From CAWGAJ01 sp963820545 (GTDB lineage Bacteria > Planctomycetota > Planctomycetia > Pirellulales > Thermoguttaceae), in NCBI GenBank assembly GCA_963820545.1, contig CAWGAJ010000002.1, forward strand, positions 186,001 to 250,000: a stretch of DNA of 64,000 nucleotides, written 5' to 3'. The translations under genes were made by a program, and so were the position numbers. Under the pieces are notes generated by a model. The model ran no database searches, was not told the origin of the DNA, and saw only the letters and a program-made list of their open reading frames with translations. Positions 45,380 through 54,488 of the stretch are shown here, one piece after another. Each line of letters starts with the position of its first letter. The stretch's first letter is position 1.

Positions 45380-45655
45380 ATGGCGCAAGAATGTCAAGTT
45401 TGTGGAAAGAAGCCCGTCGTTGGTAACTCGGTAGCACATCGCGGCAAGGCCAAGTATCTTGGCGGCGTAGGCACCAAGATAACCGGTATTACGCGGCGCA
45501 AGTTCAAGCCGAATCTCAAGCGGGTCCACGTGAGCCTGGCAAACGGCACGCGAAAAACCATCCGCGTCTGCACGCAATGTATCCGTAGCGGAGCAATTGT
45601 CAAAACCGTGCGCCAAGCACCGTTTAAGATGATCAAAACCGCGGAAAAGAAGTAG
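45380..45655 (+). CDS. rpmB: 50S ribosomal protein bL28
   Basis: 91 residues starting MAQECQVCGKKPVVGNSVAH at the ATG at 45380, with GGGGAG upstream. Two CxxC pairs (CQVC and CTQC) indicate the zinc-binding form. ITRRKFKPNLKRVHVSLANG is typical. The gene is intact and stands alone before gatC. Confidence 0.95.
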   Translation: MAQECQVCGKKPVVGNSVAHRGKAKYLGGVGTKITGITRRKFKPNLKRVHVSLANGTRKTIRVCTQCIRSGAIVKTVRQAPFKMIKTAEKK

Positions 45656-45707
45656 ATGGGCAATTTTATTTCTCTCACCTCTCGCCCTTAAACTCTGTCC
45701 CCTATCA

Positions 45708-46001
45708 ATGGCTATTTCGCGCGAAGAAGTGGAAAAAGTATCCTTGCTGGGCCGGCTGTTGCTCGAGGAAGAAGAACTCGACACCATGACCCGCCAGCTT
45801 GGCGACATTCTGGGATACATGGATTTGCTCAGAGAAGTGGACACTGGGCAGGTCGAGCCCATGGCCCATGCCCTGGACGTGGCAAACGTGTTCCGCGATG
45901 ACCAGGCCCGGCCTGGTCTGGATCGTGAAGATGCCTTGGCCAACGCCCCGCACCGCGACGCCGAATGTTACCTGGTTCCGGCCGTGCTGGGCGAAGTGTG
46001 A
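45708..46001 (+). CDS. gatC: Glu/Asp-tRNA amidotransferase subunit C
   Basis: 97-residue GatC, the small belt subunit that stabilises GatA-GatB. ISREEVEKVSLLGRLLLEEE, then LREVDTGQVEPMAHALDVAN and RDDQARPGLDREDALANAPH are typical. It precedes gatA by 67 bases. GatB is not in the window. Confidence 0.92.
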   Translation: MAISREEVEKVSLLGRLLLEEEELDTMTRQLGDILGYMDLLREVDTGQVEPMAHALDVANVFRDDQARPGLDREDALANAPHRDAECYLVPAVLGEV

Positions 46002-46068
46002 AAAAAGCTGTCAGCTATCAGCTTTCAGCGGTCAGCAGACAATAACAAGTAGATTAGTTAGATAATGT

Positions 46069-47606
46069 ATGGCACTGATCGATCTAACGGCCACAGAACT
46101 TCTGGCCCGGCTTAACAAGGGTGTAATCACTTCGGTCGAGGTTACCCGGGCGTTTCTTGATCGCATCCGGCAGTGCGATGGCAAAGTAAAGGCCTTTTTA
46201 CGCGTAGATCCACCTGCCGCGCTGGAGCGGGCCGAAGAAATCGATCGCCGCCGCCGCGCTGGCAAACCGCTGGGACGCCTGGCCGGCTTGCCCGTGGCCA
46301 TCAAAGACCTGCTTTGCACCAAAGGCGAGACGACGACCTGCGTTTCGCGGATTTTGGAGAATTTTCGGCCGCCTTACGATGCCACGGTAATCAGCAAACT
46401 CAAGGCCGCCGACGCCGTGCTTATAGGCAAGACCAACATGGACGAGTTTGCCATGGGCGGATCGACCGAGAACTCGGGCTTCTTTCCCACCCATAATCCC
46501 TGGGACCTTTCCGCATTCCCGGCGGTTCCAGCGGCGGGCCGGCCGCTTGCGTCGCCGCCCGCATGGCCCCACTTTCCGTGGCTAGCGATACCGGCGGCTC
46601 GATCCGCACTCCGGCCAGCCTATGCGGCATCAGCGGCATGAAGCCCACCTATGGGCGCATGAGCCGCTATGGACTGGTGGCCTTTGCCAGCAGCCTGGAT
46701 CAGATCGGGCCTCTGGGATGGACGGCCGAGGACGTGGCCTTGCTTTTGGAAGTGCTGGCCGGATACGATCCGCTGGATTCGACTTCGATCAACGTGCCTG
46801 TGCCGCTTTATTCACAAACCATTAGTCAGCCGCTGGAAAACCTGCGCATCGGGCTGGTGCGCGAGCATTTCGCCGCAGGGCTTGATGCCGAGGTGGAAGC
46901 ATCCGTGCGCGAAGCAGTACGCGTGCTGGAGTCGCTGGGGGCCGCGGTAAAGCAAGTTTCCCTGCCGCATGGCAAATACGCGGTGGCCACTTACTACATC
47001 ATCGCCCCTTGCGAAGCGTCCAGCAATTTGGCCCGATATGACGGCGTCCACTACGGCCATCGCACCAACGAAAAAGAGATGGTCGCCGAGTTGGAGGCCC
47101 AGCGCAGGGAGTTGCAAAAGCGCGGCGATACGGCGGCCCTTAGCAGTCTTGATAACGCACTGATCCGCATGTACCGGCGCAGCCGGTCCGAAGGTTTTGG
47201 AGCAGAAGTAAAACGCCGCATTATGCTCGGCACCTATGCCCTTAGCGCCGGCTATTACGAGGCATATTACAAAAAGGCGCTCAAGGTGCGGCGCCTGATA
47301 CGCCAGGACTTTGATAAGGCCTTTGAGGAAGTCGACCTGATTGCCGGGCCCGTCACTCCCACGCCGGCCTTCAAACTAGGCGAAAAAGTCGATGATCCGC
47401 TGGCCATGTATCTTTTCGATCTTTACACGGTGAGCACGAACTTGGCGGGCATTGGCGGGATGTCGATCCCCTGCGGATTCTCTTCCTCCGGTCTGCCCAT
47501 CGGCATGCAACTGCAAGCGCCGCCGCTGGAGGAAGAGCGTCTGCTGCGTGCCGCCTACATGTTCCAACAGTCCACCGACTGGCACACGCGCAAACCAACA
47601 TTGTAG
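46069..47606 (+). CDS. gatA: Glu/Asp-tRNA amidotransferase subunit A (one frameshift)
   Basis: Amidase subunit that releases ammonia from glutamine and passes it to GatB to convert misacylated Glu-tRNA(Gln) or Asp-tRNA(Asn). The Ser-cisSer-Lys triad is present: Lys79 (PVAIKDLLCT), then GSSGGPAA and SVASDTGGSIRTPASLCG. The frame changes near 46515; one C added to TTTCC gives LSRIPGGSSGGPAACVAARM. The C-terminus GLPIGMQLQAPPLEEERLLR is conserved. Repaired length about 513, slightly longer than usual. Confidence 0.94.
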
Positions 47607-47626
47607 GACGGTTTTGAAAACCGTCC
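47606..47626. repeat. Palindrome overlapping the gatA stop codon
   Basis: GGACGGTTTT (47606-47615) and AAAACCGTCC (47617-47626) are perfect complements around one G. The last base of the gatA TAG is the first base of the palindrome. The same pattern, a GGACG... arm with a TTGAA-type centre, is found at 53308-53334. Confidence 0.7.
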
Positions 47627-47734
47627 CACAGCGAACCTTGTTCCCATGCCCCGGCGTGTCAACACACTGAGATCCTTCGCTATGCTCAGGATGACGCTAG
47701 AGCTCAGGATGACTGCATCAACATGAGAAGTAGC

Positions 47735-48499
47735 CTAGAGTCTTACTGGAATTCCCCGTCCGGCCAAGTATTCCTTCATCTGTCGGATCGTGTACTTGCC
47801 GAAGTGGACAATTGATGCGACTAGTACGGCGTCGGCGTGGCCTTCGCTGATCGCTTCGTAGAGGTGTTCTAGGGTTCCCGCTCCCCCGGAGGCAATTACC
47901 GGCAGGTCTACTGTGTCGGCGATGGCACGGGTCATGGGGATGTCGTAACCGGTCTGTTTGCCGTCGGTGTCCATGCTTGTGGGCAGGATTGCCCCGGCCC
48001 CGAGATTTTCAACTTTCTTGGCCCACTCTACCGCATCGATGCCCGCCCCTTCGGTTCCACCACTGACTACCACTTCAAATCCAGAGGGTAATTTGCCAGA
48101 CTTACGTGTGTCGATGGCCACGGTGATTTTCTGGGAACCGAACTTCTTTGCGGCCTGGGCGACCAGTTCCGGGTTGCGTACGGCAGCGGTGTTGATGGAG
48201 ACCTTCGAGACCCCCACGTCTAGCAGGGCTTGGATATCGTTGAGGGTGCGAATGCCGCCGCCCACGGTCAAGGGGATGGAAATCCGCGCCACGGTGCGTT
48301 TCACTGCCTCGATCAGGGTCTGGCGTTTCTCGATGGTAGCGGTGATATCCAGAAAGACGAGTTCGTCAGCGCCGGCATTGTCATAAGCGGCGGCGTTTTC
48401 GGCCGGATCGCCCACCTCCTTCAAGTTCACGAAATTCACGCCCTTGACCAAGCGGCCGTCCTTTACGTCCAAGCAGGGGATGATTCTACGGTAATCCAT
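47735..48499 (-). CDS. hisF: Imidazole glycerol phosphate synthase, cyclase subunit HisF
   Basis: TIM-barrel synthase of histidine biosynthesis, joining PRFAR and ammonia to give IGP and AICAR. Catalytic Asp in IPCLDVKDGRLVKGVNF and Asp in TVAIDTRKSGKLP; phosphate sites are PLTVGGGIRT and VIASGGAG. The start at 48499 (MDYRRIIPCLDV) is the family norm; the in-frame extension upstream to 48682 shows no similarity. The usual partner hisH, which makes the ammonia, is not adjacent. Intact, 254 residues. Confidence 0.96.
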   Translation of the reverse strand: MDYRRIIPCLDVKDGRLVKGVNFVNLKEVGDPAENAAAYDNAGADELVFLDITATIEKRQTLIEAVKRTVARISIPLTVGGGIRTLNDIQALLDVGVSKVSINTAAVRNPELVAQAAKKFGSQKITVAIDTRKSGKLPSGFEVVVSGGTEGAGIDAVEWAKKVENLGAGAILPTSMDTDGKQTGYDIPMTRAIADTVDLPVIASGGAGTLEHLYEAISEGHADAVLVASIVHFGKYTIRQMKEYLAGRGIPVRL

Positions 48500-48897
48500 G
48501 CGATAGTCCTTTGCTGACACGGTAATGAGCCAATTTGTCCGGTACGGGCTGCTCATGATACATGCGGACGGATTTGTGCGGCCATCGATACAGCCCGCCG
48601 GGCCGCCAACCCGATTCAAGTTTCTACTGTACGGCAACAAACCGTGGACTTCAAGCCCCTCTGGAAAAAGCACAAAATTCATTTGCGTTCCGGATAACAG
48701 TTACCCCTCGTTTCTTCTATCAGGGTGACATTTTCTGAATGATGGCGACGGAGCCCCTTGGAAAATCACCAGGAATTGGTTAATGTCAGAGCTTTCAAAG
48801 TATCCGGAAGACACCCCAGGGCGACTGGTCTTATGTGAGCCTGCCAATCGCGGCGCACGTCGCCGGAATTTAAACTCAAAATAAGCCAGGAAAGAAA
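48500..48897. other. Intergenic region between divergent hisF and guaA-like genes
   Basis: About 400 bases with no gene I can support. It should hold the promoters of both divergent genes. The hisF frame is open back to 48682, but the extra residues (including VGGPAGCIDGRTNPS) do not resemble HisH or any family I know. A GGAAAG box lies just before the guaA start. Confidence 0.5.
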
Positions 48898-49830
48898 ATG
48901 GACTACCGGACATTTGTGGATCAGCAGATTGCAAGCATCAAGGCATCTGTAGGAAACAACCTGGCAATAAACGCCTTAAGCGGCGGTGTCGATAGCTCGG
49001 TGGTTACCGTGCTGGCGCATCGCGCCTTGGGAGTGCAACTGAAGTCGGTCTTTATTGATAATGCACTGATGCGCGAGGGAGAACCGCAACAAGTAGTGAA
49101 AACTTTTGCCGACATGTCCATTCCCGTGGAACTGGTCGATGCGCGTAAGGAATTTCTCGATGCGCTCAAAGGACTGACCGATCCGGAAGTAAAACGAAAC
49201 GCGATCACAACTACTTTCTACGCGAAGGTATTCGGACGGCTGGTTCGTAAAACCGGGGCCACGTGTTTGCTGCACGGCACGATCCTCACCGACATCGAGG
49301 AGAGTGTGGCCGGCATCAAGCGACAGCACAATATCCTGGCGCAATTGGGGATCGACCCGGAGAAGCAGTTCGGTTATCAGGTGTTGGAGCCGCTGATGGA
49401 TCTTCGTAAAGATGCCGTGCGCGAGGTGGCAAAGTTTCTGGAGCTTCCGGCAGAGATCATCAACCGCATCCCCTTCCCCGGTCCTGCGCTGGCCGCGCGG
49501 ATCGTGGGAGAGGTGACCCCGCAGCGGCTGACCACGGTCCGGGCCGCCACGGCGATTGTCGAGGAAGAGCTGGGTGACGGGGGGGCGTTCCAGTACATGG
49601 CAGTCCTCCTGGAAGACAGGGCCACTGGCATCCGCAATGGCAAGCGGGAGTTCGGCGAGATCATTGTAGTGCGCTCGATCAATAGCATTGATGCGAGAAC
49701 GGCCATCCCCGTGGAACTACCCTGGGCGAAGCTGCATCGGCTGTGCGAGCGGATCACGGCAATCCCAGGCGTGAATCGCTGTCTGTACGATCTCACGCCC
49801 AAGCCCCCGGCCACTATCGAATACGTTTGA
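48898..49830 (+). CDS. guaA: GMP synthetase, ATP-pyrophosphatase subunit without glutaminase domain
   Basis: 310 residues corresponding only to the C-terminal two domains of bacterial GuaA. The PP-loop SGGVDSS is at 28-34; RKTGATCLLHGTILTDIEES, then LPAEIINRIPFPGPALAARI and the end PPATIEYV (usually PPGTIEWE) mark the dimerisation domain. The enzyme would adenylate XMP and attack with ammonia. The glutaminase (class I GATase) domain, normally the first 190 residues, is missing, as in archaeal two-subunit GMP synthetases, and no separate glutaminase gene is nearby. Intact; starts MDYRTFVDQQ with GGAAAG upstream. Confidence 0.86.
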   Translation: MDYRTFVDQQIASIKASVGNNLAINALSGGVDSSVVTVLAHRALGVQLKSVFIDNALMREGEPQQVVKTFADMSIPVELVDARKEFLDALKGLTDPEVKRNAITTTFYAKVFGRLVRKTGATCLLHGTILTDIEESVAGIKRQHNILAQLGIDPEKQFGYQVLEPLMDLRKDAVREVAKFLELPAEIINRIPFPGPALAARIVGEVTPQRLTTVRAATAIVEEELGDGGAFQYMAVLLEDRATGIRNGKREFGEIIVVRSINSIDARTAIPVELPWAKLHRLCERITAIPGVNRCLYDLTPKPPATIEYV

Positions 49831-49893
49831 GGCGCTTTTCTAAACCATTACTCCTTTAGTTGGGGCGCACTTCGCCCTGGGAAAAGCAGGACC

Positions 49894-52800
49894 ATGCCAA
49901 AACGAGATGACATTCATAAGGTTATGATCATTGGCTCGGGGCCCATCGTGATCGGCCAGGCCTGTGAATTCGACTATTCCGGCACGCAGGCCTGCAAGGC
50001 GCTCAGGCGGCTCGGTTACAATATTGTCCTGGTAAACTCCAATCCGGCGACCATCATGACCGATCCCCGCATGGCGGATGTCACCTACATCGAACCCCTG
50101 ACCGTAGAATCCTTGGCCGAGATCATCGAAAAAGAACGGCCCGACGCCCTGTTGCCCAATCTCGGCGGCCAGACGGGCTTGAACCTCTCGTCGGAACTGG
50201 CGCGCCGGGGCGTACTGGCAAAATTCGGCGTCCAGGTGATTGGGGTTCCGGTCGATGCCATCGAGCGCGGCGAGGATCGTTTGGCGTTCAAGTCAACCAT
50301 GGAGCGCCTGGGCATTGATATGCCCCGAAGCGAAATCGCTCACACTGTGGAGGAAGCCGAGCAGATCGCTCTAAGAATCGGACTGCCCGCCGTGGTCCGT
50401 CCGGCCTATACATTGGGAGGCACCGGCGGCGGACTGGTTTACAATCTGGAGGAATTAAGAACCGTTGCGGCACGCGGACTATCGGCGAGCCTGATCGGGC
50501 AGATTCTTATTGAGGAGTCGGTCGAGGGCTGGGAAGAACTCGAGTTGGAGGTCGTGCGCGATGCAAAGAACCAAATGATCACCGTGTGTTTCATCGAAAA
50601 CGTGGATGCCATGGGCGTGCACACGGGCGATTCCTACTGTACCGCCCCCATGCTCACCATCGCTCCCGAGCTTCAGGCCCGGCTGCAAAAGCACTCTTAT
50701 AACATTGTCGAATCGATCGGCGTGATCGGCGGCACGAACATCCAATTTGCACACGACCCGAAGACCGGCCAGGTAGTGGTGATCGAAATCAATCCGCGCA
50801 CATCGCGTTCTTCGGCGCTGGCCTCAAAGGCGACTGGTTTTCCCATCGCCTATGTTTCCTCGCTGCTGGCCGGCGGGCTTACCCTGGATGAAATTCCCTA
50901 TTGGCGCGAAGGCACGCTGGAGAAGTACACCCCCTGGGGCGACTATGTCGTGGTAAAGTTTGCCCGTTGGGCGTTCGAGAAATTCGAGGGTCTGACCGAC
51001 CGTCTCGGCACGCAGATGCGGGCCGTGGGCGAAGTGATGAGCCTCGGAAAAACCTACAAGGAAGCCTTCCAGAAGTCGATTCGCTCGCTGGAAATCGGCC
51101 GCTATGGCCTGGGATTCGCCCGGGACTTCCACAAACGTTCCTTGGACGAACTGCTGGCCATGCTCGCTTATCCTACCAGCGAGCGCCAGTTCATCATGTA
51201 CGAGGCGCTGCGCAAAGGCGCTGACGTGCAGACGCTTTACGAAAAAACCTACATCAAACCGTGGTTCATCGAGCAGATGAAGGAGTTGGTCGAGCGCGAA
51301 GAGGAGCTCTTAAAGTACAAAGGCGGCATGCCACCCGACGAGCTGCTCATCCAGGCCAAAAAGGAAGGATTTGCTGATCGCTACCTCGCCAAGCTTCTCG
51401 GCGTTGCCGAAAAGGAGATCCGCCAGAGGCGGTTTTCGCTGGGCCTTGTGGCGGGCTTTCATCCGGTACACGTAAGTGGTGTGGAAAATGCCGCCTACTA
51501 TTATTCCAGCTATAATGCCCCTGAAGCCACTCCCGCCTCATTCAAACGTAAGATGATGGTCCTCGGCGGCGGTCCGAACCGGATTGGCCAGGGCATCGAA
51601 TTCGACTATTGCTGCGTGCACGCGGCATTTGCGCTGCGCGACGAGGGTCTGGAATCGATCATGATCAATTGCAATCCGGAAACTGTCTCCACCGACTACG
51701 ACACTTCCGACCGCTTGTATTTCGAGCCGCTAACGGTCGAGGACATCTTGAATATCTGTCACAAGGAGCGGCCCGAGGGCGTGATTGTCCAGTTCGGCGG
51801 CCAGACGCCCCTGAACATCGCCGCCGAATTGGCCGAGGCGGGAGTGAAGATCATTGGCACCACGCCCGAAACCATCGAACTGGCCGAAGACCGCGACCGT
51901 TTCCGCCAGATGATGCGCAAACTGGGCATTCCCGAGCCGGAGTCGGGCATGGCCTGTAACCTGGAGGAAGCAGTGGCCATCGCCCGCGAGATCGGCTATC
52001 CGCTCATCGTGCGGCCGTCCTTTGTCTTGGGCGGCCGGGCAATGGAAATCGTCCACGACCAGCGCATGCTCGAACACTACGCCGCTGCGGCAGTCGATGT
52101 TTCGCCCGAGCGCCCGATCCTGATTGAAAAGTTCCTCGATAACGCCATTGAGTCTGAAGCCGACGCCATTTCTGACGGGCAGGACGCCTTTGTTCCGGCA
52201 GTAATGGAACATATCGAGCTGGCGGGGATCCACTCCGGCGACTCGGCGTGCGTGATTCCGCCCATCAGCATCCCGCCCAAACACCTCGACACCATTTGTG
52301 AATACACCCGTCGCATCGCCGTGGAATTGAAGGTCGTGGGCCTGATGAACATCCAATATGCCATTTGCCGGGACACGGTGTTTATCCTCGAAGCCAATCC
52401 CCGGGCCTCGCGCACAGTGCCGCTGGTTTCCAAGGTCTGCAACATTCCCATGGCCCGCCTCGGCACGCAGGTCATGCTGGGCAAGAAACTCTCGGAACTG
52501 GGTTTGCAGCACGGCAAGATTCCCCATTTCGGCGTAAAGGAATCGGTTTTTCCCTTTAACATGTATCACGAGGTCGATCCCTTGCTGGGACCGGAGATGC
52601 GCTCGACCGGCGAGGTGCTGGGCCTGGCCGATTCATTCGGCCTGGCTTTTTACAAGGCCGAGGAAGCAGCCCAACAACGGCTGCCTCTGGAAGGAACAGT
52701 GCTGATCACCGTCGCCGACCGGGACAAGCCCGCCGTGCTGGAAGTGGCCGGCCGTTTCGCCGAACTCGGCTTTAAGATCAAGGCCACGCAGGGAACGTGT

Positions 52801-53094
52801 AGTTTGCTGCGGGACCAGGGCATTGCAGCCGAGCCGATCCTGAAAATGCGCGAAGGACGGCCCAACATTGCCGACGCCATCGTAAACGGCGAGATCCAAC
52901 TGGTGATCAACACCCCCAGAGGCAAAGTCGGCAAGGCCGACGACGCCTATATTCGCACCACCGCGATCAAGCGAAAAGTGCCTTATATCACCACGCTGGC
53001 CGCCGCGATTGCCGCCGCAAAAGGGATTGCCGCCTCCCGACAAGGACGAGGCCAGGTCAAGAGTTTGCAGAGATATCACCTTGACATTACATAG
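49894..53094 (+). CDS. carB: Carbamoyl-phosphate synthase large subunit
   Basis: Intact 1066-residue protein making carbamoyl phosphate for arginine and pyrimidines. Two homologous ATP-grasp halves: IGSGPIVIGQACEFDYSGTQ (residues 13-32) with VVRPAYTLGGTGGG, and GGGPNRIGQGIEFDYCCVHA (near 556) with LIVRPSFVLGGRAMEIV. An oligomerisation domain lies between (about 400-550) and an MGS-like allosteric domain at the end (VLITVADRDKPAVLEVAGRF). carA, the glutaminase subunit, is not in the window. The complete frame over 3.2 kb shows that frame damage is not uniform along the window. Confidence 0.97.
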   Translation: MPKRDDIHKVMIIGSGPIVIGQACEFDYSGTQACKALRRLGYNIVLVNSNPATIMTDPRMADVTYIEPLTVESLAEIIEKERPDALLPNLGGQTGLNLSSELARRGVLAKFGVQVIGVPVDAIERGEDRLAFKSTMERLGIDMPRSEIAHTVEEAEQIALRIGLPAVVRPAYTLGGTGGGLVYNLEELRTVAARGLSASLIGQILIEESVEGWEELELEVVRDAKNQMITVCFIENVDAMGVHTGDSYCTAPMLTIAPELQARLQKHSYNIVESIGVIGGTNIQFAHDPKTGQVVVIEINPRTSRSSALASKATGFPIAYVSSLLAGGLTLDEIPYWREGTLEKYTPWGDYVVVKFARWAFEKFEGLTDRLGTQMRAVGEVMSLGKTYKEAFQKSIRSLEIGRYGLGFARDFHKRSLDELLAMLAYPTSERQFIMYEALRKGADVQTLYEKTYIKPWFIEQMKELVEREEELLKYKGGMPPDELLIQAKKEGFADRYLAKLLGVAEKEIRQRRFSLGLVAGFHPVHVSGVENAAYYYSSYNAPEATPASFKRKMMVLGGGPNRIGQGIEFDYCCVHAAFALRDEGLESIMINCNPETVSTDYDTSDRLYFEPLTVEDILNICHKERPEGVIVQFGGQTPLNIAAELAEAGVKIIGTTPETIELAEDRDRFRQMMRKLGIPEPESGMACNLEEAVAIAREIGYPLIVRPSFVLGGRAMEIVHDQRMLEHYAAAAVDVSPERPILIEKFLDNAIESEADAISDGQDAFVPAVMEHIELAGIHSGDSACVIPPISIPPKHLDTICEYTRRIAVELKVVGLMNIQYAICRDTVFILEANPRASRTVPLVSKVCNIPMARLGTQVMLGKKLSELGLQHGKIPHFGVKESVFPFNMYHEVDPLLGPEMRSTGEVLGLADSFGLAFYKAEEAAQQRLPLEGTVLITVADRDKPAVLEVAGRFAELGFKIKATQGTCSLLRDQGIAAEPILKMREGRPNIADAIVNGEIQLVINTPRGKVGKADDAYIRTTAIKRKVPYITTLAAAIAAAKGIAASRQGRGQVKSLQRYHLDIT

Positions 53095-53146
53095 TTTTTG
53101 TTGCGGAAAGTCGATTTTCGTCACCCTGAACCTGAGTGAAGTATCA

Positions 53147-53211
53147 TAGGGTGTGTGAAACGCACCATTTCAATTTCAAAAAGATGATCGTGGTGCGTTT
53201 CACGCACCCTA
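53147..53211. repeat. 21-base inverted repeat of the GTGCGTTTCACGCACC type
   Basis: Left arm 53147-53167 (TAGGGTGTGTGAAACGCACCA) minus its first base and right arm 53191-53211 are complementary with a single mismatch; the loop is 23 bases, rich in A and T. The right arm carries GGTGCGTTTCACGCACC, itself semi-palindromic. Sequences of this kind are scattered in many bacterial genomes as REP-like elements. No transposase lies nearby. Confidence 0.7.
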
Positions 53212-53307
53212 CGAAACTCCGCAGTTCGATCAGCCCTGGGCATCGCCCAGGGGAATCTGTTTGAACACGCCCTTCAGTGCGCTCAGGGCGTGCCACACGA
53301 CCGGCAG

Positions 53308-53334
53308 GTAGGACGACTTTCAAAGTCGTCTTAC
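53308..53334. repeat. Palindrome next to lipoprotein gene
   Basis: GTAGGACGACTTT (53308-53320) and AAAGTCGTCTTAC (53322-53334) form 13-base arms with one mismatch around a central C. It ends four bases before the stop codon end of the minus-strand lipoprotein gene and may terminate it. Related in layout to the palindromes at 35730 and 47606. Confidence 0.65.
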
Positions 53335-53338
53335 GGCA

Positions 53339-53719
53339 TTATCGAGAAGTCAGATGGAAATTGTGCTCATTGGCGCCGCCGACCACTTCGGCTGTGAGCG
53401 TGGTTTGCTTGTTGTAACGGGCGGGGATGCGTTCTTTGGGATCATCTTCCGAGGCGGTGGAAATTTTTACGTTATGCGAACCGATCAGTGCGCCCTTGGC
53501 GTCGCGGAGATAAATGAGCTCGTAATGACCTGAATTGTCGGTGACCGCCATCGAGGCGTGTCCGCCGGATTTGGGCTCAAAGAGCACGGCGGCATGTTTT
53601 AGCGCCTGGCCGTCGAGGGTGACTGTGCCTTGAACCCGGCCCAGTTTGGGCCCTTGCCCGCCACATGCGGAAAACAATACCGTCGCCAGCAGCGTGAAAA
53701 TGAGAAGGCTTTTTTTCAT
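53339..53719 (-). CDS. Small carboxypeptidase-regulatory-like lipoprotein
   Basis: 126 residues. A signal peptide with lipobox LFSAC (lipidated Cys19) precedes a single beta-sandwich: VQGTVTLDGQALKHAAVLFE PKSGG, TDNSGHYELIYLRDAKGALI GSHNVKIST, and PARYNKQTTLTAEV. This is the transthyretin-like fold found in very many small planctomycete lipoproteins, role unknown. Intact. The start is the ATG at 53719. Confidence 0.83.
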   Translation of the reverse strand: MKKSLLIFTLLATVLFSACGGQGPKLGRVQGTVTLDGQALKHAAVLFEPKSGGHASMAVTDNSGHYELIYLRDAKGALIGSHNVKISTASEDDPKERIPARYNKQTTLTAEVVGGANEHNFHLTSR

Positions 53720-54057
53720 AAAAAAGAGAATAGAGATGCAAATTATCCATTCAGATTATACAAAATGCCCAAAATCGCGGAATTGGCCTGGGAAAGGAAT
53801 TGAAGAAGAAGTTACACTGTATCCACCCGCACCCTAACCCTCTTCCGGAGGGAGAGGGGACTCAAGACAGGTTAAAAATATGTAAATCTTTTCTCCTCTG
53901 ATCCCCCTTTTCTCCGCTGCGAAGGCTTGTTAAACTGTTTAGTTTAGGAGTTATGTTAACAAGTATAAGGTAGGAAGAGATTTCACAAACAGGTGGGAGG
54001 AAAGTGCTTCGTAGGGAAGCGTCCCGAACCAACCGGATGGAGTGGTCGCGGTAGCAG
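53720..54057. other. Intergenic region upstream of rpsO
   Basis: No gene seen. A GC-rich palindrome CCCTAACCCTCTTCCGGAGG and its mirror lies at 53831-53860, related to 1240-1260. Nearer to rpsO, CTTGTTAA (53926-53933) pairs with TTAACAAG (53956-53963), enclosing AAACTGTTTAGTTT; TTGTTA and a later TATG-like box give a weak promoter candidate here. The 80 bases before the ATG form the rpsO leader, where uS15 commonly acts as its own repressor, but no conserved fold was recognised. Confidence 0.5.
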
Positions 54058-54327
54058 ATGAGCGTTACAAAACAGCGGAAACAAGAACTGATTGGGCAGT
54101 ATCGGCTCAGTCCGACCGATACCGGATCTCCCGAGGTCCAAGTAGCCCTTCTTACGACGCGGATCAACGGCTTGACCGAGCATCTGCAAAGCCATAAGCG
54201 GGATCATGCGTGTCGGCGCGGCCTGCTGATGATGGTCAGTCGGCGGCGGCGGCTGTTGGATTATCTGAAGAAGGTCGATCCGCAGCGCTACCTCGACATT
54301 ATTCGACATCTGGACATCCGCAAATAG
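54058..54327 (+). CDS. rpsO: 30S ribosomal protein uS15
   Basis: Intact 89-residue protein. MSVTKQRKQELIGQYRLSPT and DTGSPEVQVALLTTRINGLT are diagnostic, followed by HLQSHKRDHACRRGLLMMVS and RRRRLLDYLKKVDPQRY. It binds the central 16S junction. It is followed by pnp, the common rpsO-pnp pairing. Confidence 0.97.
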   Translation: MSVTKQRKQELIGQYRLSPTDTGSPEVQVALLTTRINGLTEHLQSHKRDHACRRGLLMMVSRRRRLLDYLKKVDPQRYLDIIRHLDIRK

Positions 54328-54488
54328 CGGCGGGGAAGCTTTTTCGCCTGCTTTCCGCGGCGGCTCGCCCGGCGGAAAACGGCGTCGCTGGTAAATTTTT
54401 CGGCGCGCGTTAAGCGGCTTTTTCCTTCGGCTTTTCTTTCCAGCCGTGATGTGCAAATCTCGCCATCAGATGAAAGTGGGAACTAACA

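Noticed and set aside
48500..48682. HisH remnant or N-terminal extension of HisF
   Set aside because: The open frame has no glutaminase motif and HisF has its normal start at 48499.
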